This document shows positions 57,590 through 64,000 of a stretch of DNA of 64,000 nt, piece after piece. The stretch covers positions 109,009,510 through 109,073,509 of the forward strand of contig QVOM02000034.1 in assembly GCA_003586115.2 (NCBI GenBank), written 5' to 3'. Position numbers and translations under genes: made by a program. The notes under the pieces were generated by a model, which worked only from the letters and a program-made list of their open reading frames with translations, made no database searches and was not told the origin of the DNA. This stretch comes from Salvator merianae (taxonomy: Eukaryota > Chordata > Lepidosauria > Squamata > Teiidae). How positions within the stretch are numbered: position 1 is the first letter of the stretch; each line of letters opens with the position of its first letter.

Positions 57590-57845
57590 AGCTCTACCAG
57601 TGTACTAGTACCATGGGGAACCCATTTCAGCAGCACACTTTGTTGTGCTGGCGAAATGGGTCCCCCAAAGTCTCTGGAGCCAAGAACTTTTGTTCCTGGC
57701 CATTGGGGCTGACTCCACAGCTTGCGAGAGCTTCAGGGCCTTTACGGGAGTTGATCCAGAATGGACTGGGACCAGCCCCTTCCTGATCCAGACCTGCACA
57801 AATACAGAAAGCCCTAAAGCTGCATCTTTTAGTCAGACTTCCATG
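57590..57845. mobile_element. Family D fragment with strong internal hairpin
   Basis: Holds the best-kept D-family hairpin: GGGGAACCCATTTCAGCAGC (from 57615) pairs with GTGCTGGCGAAATGGGTCCC (to 57664) over a loop of about seven bases. It is followed by GAGCCAAGAACTTTTGTTCC and GGGACCAGCCCCTTCCTGAT, as at 59190-59260. Terminal repeats are missing. Confidence 0.6.
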
Positions 57846-57925
57846 CTTCTCTAAGAACTCTACTAGAGGTCTTTTTCTTTCTAATAGTATTATTTCTAAA
57901 TCATATTATCAGCTATTCTCCTCAG

Positions 57926-58290
57926 GCTGCCTTCACATAGCCACAAAAATAGCCATCGGAGAGGCAGGGATTAGATGTGGAAGATATGCCATTCACACAG
58001 CTGGCACTTACTCATCTCTGCAGCTTTGAAGTTTAGTGTTGGGCAGAAAACAACCCTAGAAGTTAGCCATTTTCTATTCAGCACTAAAGCAGTCAGATTG
58101 AAATTGCTCCCAGTAAGTTGCTACTGCCATCATTCTACACAGCAGTGGCATGGTCAAACAAAGGCAAAATCTGCCCTTGGAATAGCTTCACAGCTCAAAG
58201 GCAGCCAATTAGACCTGATGGTGGCAAGGATGTGTGCCCACTGGTCCCCAGGAGCTCCCTATGAGTGCCCATTTTACTTTGTTTGGGTAT
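57926..58290 (+). repeat. Dispersed repeat E, copy 1
   Basis: Starts about GGCTGCCTTCACATAGCC. It shares ACAACCCTAGAAGTTAGCC, AAAGGCAAAATCTGCCC and GTGTGCCCACTGGTCCCCAG with the copy at 60077-60440. Unclassified; the left end resembles Harbinger-type starts but no right end was found. Confidence 0.5.
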
Positions 58291-58528
58291 AGCCTATGTT
58301 GTTTAGGGGAGTGTGCTTTTCAGAAAGATGTATCTATGGAATGTAAGTCAGTTTGAGAACCATTTTCTATGCTGGGTTCAATAGTTCCAAGAGAATGCAG
58401 CAGGTCAAACTATTTAAAAAACAACTGGCCTATCTTGGCATGAACCTCACTTCCCATAAGCAGAAAGCTGTCCTAGTAATGGTGATGGTATGTGTACGAA
58501 GTCAAGCAGTGCTTATTCAGCTAATTTA

Positions 58529-58574
58529 TTTGTCACATTGTTTGGGATTTACATTTGTCACATTGTTTGGGACA
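58529..58574. repeat. 25-bp tandem duplication
   Basis: TTTGTCACATTGTTTGGGAT is repeated once with a 25-base period. Confidence 0.9.
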
Positions 58575-58859
58575 ATGTGCATTCAACAGCATGGATTATT
58601 TGGTTTGTTATGTCACTCCGTAGGTCAGCAGTTCAGATTCTCATAAGACCATTCCTCTAGTTTTCAAAAAAATCAGAAACAATTTATATTCTTGGAAAAT
58701 TGTACGTTAATTCTAATGCAACCCCGTTGTGGTTTTGAGTTTCTGTTGCCTCATGCCTTCACTGTCTTTAGCATTACTTCAGAGCTTCCAATATGCCCCG
58801 TACATTTAACTCACCTGCCTGCCTGTTTGAGAACTGGCAGGTTCAGGTGAGTGCTGGCT

Positions 58860-59420
58860 CACACTGAGAGGGACAAGAGGGTGGTTAGGTAAGGTGCCAC
58901 TCTTCGCAGAAAACCAAGTTGCATCTGCAGGGGTTCGGTGCCTGGTTTGCTTACTAAAGCCCTTCCCACACATGCTTTTAGTGTGCTATGGGAAGGAGTC
59001 GAGGAACTTCCCTCCTGCATGCTGGTGTGGGATAAGGGAGGCTCCACCCCTCCTAGTACACTCCATCTTCACAGGATGCAGCATAGACCAGGCTAGGGTG
59101 CTCAAAATGGTGTCTCCCTGCATATCACCCTAGGGTGATATACCGGACCATGGTGTGCCACGGGAAATCCACTTCTGCAGCACAGCAAGACGCACTGCTG
59201 AAATGCCTCTCTGGGTTTGCAAAGGCCGGAGACTTTTGTTGCTGGCCTTCAGAGGATTCAGAGGATTCCCACATTGGTTCTTAGGCCAGCATGAGCTTCA
59301 GAGCCAAAATGAGGGCTGGCAGTGAATAGGCTGTCCCAATGTAGACAGTGTTGTTCCATGTCAAGAGTGATTCATTCCAGCTTGGAAGGATTGCCTATCA
59401 TGGCCCACCCTGTACCAGCA
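58860..59420. mobile_element. Family D MITE, long form, degraded
   Basis: Includes GGGATAAGGGAGGCTCCACC, CTCCTAGTACACTCCATC, GATATACCGGACCATGGTG and the internal hairpin ATCCACTTCTGCAGCACAGC...GACGCACTGCTGAAATGCC (about 59166-59207). End repeats are eroded. Confidence 0.6.
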
Positions 59421-59579
59421 TAATCCAGATAAATGTGGAAATGGTGTAACATGATAGATTGGTTTTCTTAGGTTCCAGAACAAGGATGGACAGTGTATTG
59501 ACAACTAATGAAAAGAATAATCATGTGGAAGATGATAATTAAAAGTTTAGACGAGGGCTATGTCTGCACTCAGTGGATG

Positions 59580-59645
59580 ATGACTAAATTGCTTTTGCCT
59601 TTACCTTCTGCTTGACAATCCCAGAAGCAATTGGTGGGCTACTTT
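59580..59645 (+). mobile_element. CR1 3' fragment
   Basis: TTGCCTTTACCTTCTGCTTG and CCAGAAGCAATTGGTGGGC match the CR1 tail block at 16856-16902. Both ends are truncated. Confidence 0.65.
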
Positions 59646-60076
59646 CTTATCCACATGTTACACATGCACATAGGATGTCCTGGTGAGCATTCAACCCACT
59701 CCCTATCAGAAAGGAAATCTGGGAATAGAGTGAGAGTTGGAATCTAGAATTCATTTGCAGTGTCCATATGCCACCAATAGGGGCTCAAAACAGCCCCTCC
59801 CACATGCCAAACATTGGTTCATGGAGGTGTGTCCACAGTTACCTTACTTCCATATTCTGCACGATGGTCATTGCATGCACTTGTGAACACAGCTATGACC
59901 ATGAAAGGACATTTCATTGACCACATCAGACTATTAAAGCAATGGATTTGGTTGGTGGCACTATATGACAGAGAATGAATTACAGATCTAGAGATTGTTG
60001 CTATACATACCACGGACTGCAAGAAGCATGAAAAGGAAGGGATGATGGCAGCTGCAGTTCAGAAACATCTAAGGGA
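59646..60076. other. Unassigned stretch
   Basis: No feature recognised. Confidence 0.4.
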
Positions 60077-60440
60077 CAGCCCCAATTCTATAGACCTTGG
60101 GAGCATCCAAACAGCCAGCAAAAGGGCTGTCCAATGGGTGGGAGTCTATAGTCACACCCCAGAGGCAGGAAGCATGGCATTTACATGGCCAGCAGCTCCT
60201 GGCCTCTGAAACTTCAAAACTGTGAAATGAAAGTTATGCAACTTGGTTTGAGGCTTTCATTCAGAGCGGTTTAGTGCCAGGCCAGAAACAGCCCTAGAAG
60301 TCACCACAACCTCGTTGCACAGTGGTAGTTGGGGCAAATGAGGGCAAAATCTACTCAAAGAGCGAGCAGGGGGCATTTTCTGCCTTGTGGGTTGCCTGCA
60401 AGAATGTTTGCTCACTGGGCCCCAGGGTTGATTGAGGAGG
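60077..60440 (+). repeat. Dispersed repeat E, copy 2
   Basis: Shares AAACAGCCCTAGAAGTCACC, GGGCAAAATCTACTCAAAG and GCTCACTGGGCCCCAGG with 57926-58290. Chance frames in both copies read ARM(C/F)AHW(S/A)PG, confirming homology. Unclassified. Confidence 0.5.
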
Positions 60441-61427
60441 ACCCAGGATCACTGGTGTGGATGCTGCTCTTTTATGACATATTTGAAGAGGGAAGTTCAT
60501 CAGGTTTTGCCTGCATTACAAGCTGTACCTGCTGAAATTTCCTCTACTACACAACTGCAGGAACTGTAACTGGATTCTGTATGACCACCCTATTCTCAGG
60601 ATTTTTAAATCAAGGCTGCTGCATCCACACTGGGCTGTGGAACACCACATCCGCAGGATGGATTGACCTATAGAACATTCCACCCACATTGCGCAAGGTG
60701 TTGGGCTGGCCTGTGGAGCAAAAAATGGCACCGAAGCCCACCCCAATGGAAGACATACTTAAGAAGTTTTTCAAAAGTATTCCTCAGTGGTAAACTGGAT
60801 CAGCCACTCACATGCGGACAGCAGTACGTGGCTGATCTTTGTACTGGGTGCAAGGGACCTGGCGTCATTTCACTGAGTGACTGGAAGCAGCCCCAGAAGT
60901 GTACCACTTCTGAGCACCCAGCTAAAACAGCCCCAACCAACAACTCTGGAGACAGGGAACAGCCCCATCAATCATCCTTCCAATCTTGGACTGGATTGTT
61001 CAACCTGGCTCAAGACCAGACCAGCCTGCTACAGAATACTGTGGTATGTACAAATCCTGCCTTACAGTCCTACCAATACTAATTTAAGAGTCTTTACCCC
61101 CAAAATAGATAGGATTTATTTCTGCATGGACACATATGGTGTGTATATGTCTTTTCAGTGAAAGAAGATATTGTTTATAGTGATCAGTTAAATATCATGG
61201 AGCAGTGGCAACTTATGAATTGAGAATGACAGGGTAAGGCTCTTGTTGGAGGCCTCACGTTCATCTTTGCAAGCCATGTTTTGGTCTACAATGGATGAAC
61301 ACATGTTTCAGCAAGTTCACAGTGAGGCTATGATAGGTGCCTCAAGCAGCCTTTCTCACTCCAGATAAGTGTTCCACAACCGACAGCTACAAATGAACTG
61401 GACCCTAAAAAAAAAGGGAGATAGAAA
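60441..61427. other. Unassigned stretch
   Basis: The open frames at 60663-61082 and 60877-61161 have no recognisable domain. Confidence 0.4.
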
Positions 61428-61431
61428 TTAA

Positions 61432-61740
61432 GGGTGTGATCATGCAGACCATTTTTGGGGCGTATAGTTCCAAAACATTGCCCCATTTGTGAATGCAGGG
61501 GGGAAAAACCTTTGTCACACAGTTTTTAAAAGAAGCAGCTAAAAGCCAACCTTCCTTGTGATCTTCAACTGAAATCTTAGCAACCCCTCCATAGCAATAA
61601 ATGCTCACTACTAATTTGCTGCCATTGGGCTGATTTTCCAGGGCCCTGATTGGTAAGTGTGGTAGCAAGCTGGGATTGGCTCAGGAGCTTTGCAGCTATC
61701 CCACCCCATCCAACCTTAACTTCTTCTTACCCTAGGAATG
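61432..61740. mobile_element. Family B Harbinger-like MITE, partial
   Basis: Left end GGGTGTGATCATGCAGACC preceded by TAA, close to the family B end GGGTGCAATCAGGC. The interior AGCAATAAATGCTCACTACT and GGGCTGATTTTCCAGGG parallels AACAAGTGCTCACCACTGAT of the 24099 copy. The right end is not found. Confidence 0.55.
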
Positions 61741-63465
61741 ATTTTCTTGTGTCTGTGGAAGGGGCAGATAGACAGAGACCAGGGGGCAAAGTAAGTGATT
61801 TTCTTTATTTTATGTTTGTCGTTTGGATCCCTATTTCACTTCAGAAACTCCCCTAACTATATGACTGAACATACCCATAGCCTTCCTCTTTTCAAAGCAA
61901 ATTAATATCACTTTGCACAATCCACAAAAAGTAGTGCAACTAGGTTTTTTTTACATCATGTATAGTATTGCTCTCAAGCCCTATCAACAACATCTGCCAT
62001 GTATGCACCAGAAGAGCACAACAAAAGCCATAATGTAAGCGTTGTCCAGAAATGGACAAATTGACATGTTTGATTAGAGAATAATCCATAATTCCCTTTT
62101 CTAAAAATTGGGGGTTACTTCATAGAGCTGTGAAAAAAATAGAAAATGGTATTAGTAGGATTTAATGAATAGCTTATCAGTAATAATATTAATATTAATC
62201 AAAATAAGAGATACTTAGAAATAAGTAGAACTACAATGACAAATTATTTTATTTGTTAAGGAAGAAATTGGGAGTCACTTTTAGACCTTTTAGTTCTCCA
62301 TTATTACTATTATTATTATTACTATTATTATTATTACTTTCTTTATATTCTCTATGTTTTTTGTATTTTTTACTTTTTCTTCTTTGGATTTACTGTTGTA
62401 TCTCATGTACTTGAACGTCTTATGGAAACGTCAATGAAACATTTTTTTAAAAAGGAAAGAGACCTAAAAGAATGAGCCCTTACAGTCACCAGAGCTAAGT
62501 TCAACTGTATATATTATTTATTACAAGCATTTTGCACTGTGTTTTTGAACCTTTAAAGCAGTTCACAAAGATAAAAACAATCACCCAACTTAGAAACATC
62601 ATTTATTTTTATTTAGAGTATATTACAGACATTTTAAGATGCAAACTGGGTGTAACCTTGCTGTTTAAATCCCTAAGAATTACATGTCCATGTGGCCGAC
62701 CAAAAGCTTAAAAGAAAACTCAGCTTCAAACTTCCACGCTTAAGAGAAACGAAAGCACAAGTAAAATATCCTGTCTACTTCCTGCTGTCTCTGAAAATGT
62801 GCTTGTTTAGCTGCTTAGTGGAAGTTCTTGCTCTATATGGAAGGTCAGCTAAGGCTTCCTTGCATGTACTGTATTTTTGCCTTTTCACAAATTCTGTTAA
62901 GGAAAATGACACTATTTTAAACAAATAGTATGACTATCACAGGAAGGTCAGTAATACTGGGATTTTTGAGAACTTCATATTAAGACACAGAAAGAGGAAA
63001 TAGAATGTATAGTGTCATTATGGTCATCTCAACTTTTTTTATATCAGGAAGCTACAGAGCAATGGAAACTCTGACCACAATTCCACACAAAATCTTGTTA
63101 CATGCACAGGTACATAGAATTAGTTTAAATGAATTTCATAACATGATCAAAATACAGCCTGGATGATCACAACATCAGTGGGTGAGAAGCTGACAGAAAA
63201 TTGCTTAGAGATGCCACTCCTAGTTTCTAGGAGACAAGGAAGATAATTTGAAACAATAAAAGCTTTAAGGAAGAGGTGTTCTTGTAGCACAGGTGTTCTG
63301 TCAGGATCCACAATGCTGATCAGACTATGTAAACACAAAACTGCATTTGTGCTACACACCCATCCCTCCTCATCTGGTGATGACACCCATGAATGGCAAT
63401 GAGTTGTCTGCATCTCTGGGCTCAGAGCCCTCTCTGATGGCCCAATGCTTCTGTCATCTTCTAGA
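61741..63465. other. Unassigned AT-rich stretch
   Basis: AT-rich with a (TTA)n microsatellite. The part at 62030-62460, ending in ATTTTTTTAAAAAGG, might be an L1 3' end but lacks diagnostic coding motifs. Confidence 0.35.
62300..62337. repeat. (ATT)n microsatellite
   Basis: About 12 trinucleotide units with ACT interruptions. Confidence 0.9.
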
Positions 63466-63692
63466 ACGGAGGTTCGTAACCTTTTCTAGGTCATAGACCC
63501 CTTTAAGAATTTGATGACAACTAAGGACCCTTCCTGGAAAAATGCCTGTAGATAGATAGAAATAGATAGATCGATTCCAAGAACATATTGCACTAAATTT
63601 ATTGCCCTGAAACTTGATAAGCCTCACAGAGTCATTGAAATCCATCCACAGCCCCTCCAAGTGGTCCATGGACTCAAGGTTAAGAAACCCTG
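63466..63692. mobile_element. hAT-like amniote MITE
   Basis: Near-palindromic ends: GAGGTTCGTAACCTTTTC and GGTTAAGAAACCCTG. The body GGTCATAGACCCCTTTAAG, GAATTTGATGACAACTAAGG and GTGGTCCATGGACTCAAGG strongly resembles a hAT-type MITE widespread in amniotes, including mammals. An 8-bp target duplication is expected for hAT but is not recognisable. A short (TAGA) run lies inside. Probably ancient. Confidence 0.6.
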
Positions 63693-64000
63693 TTGCAGAG
63701 TGGTTTCTGGAATTACAATCCATTGCTCCTAGGGTGCTTAGGTGCCCAGATAACAAGACACAGGGCTGGTAGACCAGGCACCCCCCAAAATGCTACCATT
63801 TCACTGACAGCCATTCGTGATGTCCATACAGCATGTGACAGCACAGGGGGATGCTGGGAAACAAATTCCTCTTCTGAGTGAATTCTGTGTTGGTGCTGCA
63901 ACTGAGGCAGTCAGAGCATGGGTGTCCTGACATGCAAACAGACAGAGCAGAATGGAATGATGGTGGATATGACAGTCACATATATTTATATATTTATCTA
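63693..64000. other. Unassigned end of window
   Basis: No gene or repeat recognised. Confidence 0.4.

Overview
This window looks like non-coding nuclear DNA from a vertebrate, most likely a squamate reptile (lizard or gecko type). I base this on its repeats: CR1 3' ends with the ATTCTATGA tail, L2-type and L1 LINE remnants, a LINE of the I/Vingi-like kind, tRNA-derived SINEs read from A and B boxes, long microsatellites, and many short inverted-repeat DNA transposons. The species cannot be named from the sequence. I found no host protein-coding gene, rRNA, functional tRNA or CRISPR array. Every open frame over about 100 codons is either a degraded LINE reading frame or a chance frame across repeats.

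Layout. 1-4.5 kb: unassigned, with one CRE next to a splice-donor-like motif and two possible LTR-like promoter/polyA pairs, then a 168-bp hairpin MITE. 4.5-14.5 kb: several copies of two MITE families (A and D), a CR1 end, a MIR-like SINE and an L1 3' end. 14.5-17 kb: a D fragment, an L2-like LINE (+) and a CR1 3' end. 17.7-23 kb: the most unusual part, with an unclassified dispersed repeat, family A and C elements, a GC-rich A element nested inside another A element, and a sister A element; the last two carry internal 20-21 bp minisatellites. 23-29.7 kb: mostly unassigned, with a 466-bp and a 1053-bp Harbinger-like element, both with TTA target duplications. 29.8-32.5 kb: a decayed I/Vingi-like LINE. 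33-39.3 kb: two further A elements, one lodged inside a larger palindrome. 40-46.6 kb: tRNA-derived SINEs, a 730-bp inverted-repeat element, D elements and a reptile-type hairpin repeat with a MITE in one arm. 47-64 kb: unclassified repeats (E, F), a foldback, a C element, L2 remnants on both strands, two CR1 ends, a SINE, D fragments and a hAT-like MITE.

What ties the window together is a community of non-autonomous inverted-repeat elements. Where boundaries can be read, many copies have 3-bp target site duplications and ends starting GGG/GGC. Two nested arrangements supply their own empty-site control and support the 3-bp duplication. This fits the PIF/Harbinger type of transposition, but no transposase gene is present here, so that assignment is inference. 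Family letters A-F are my own labels.
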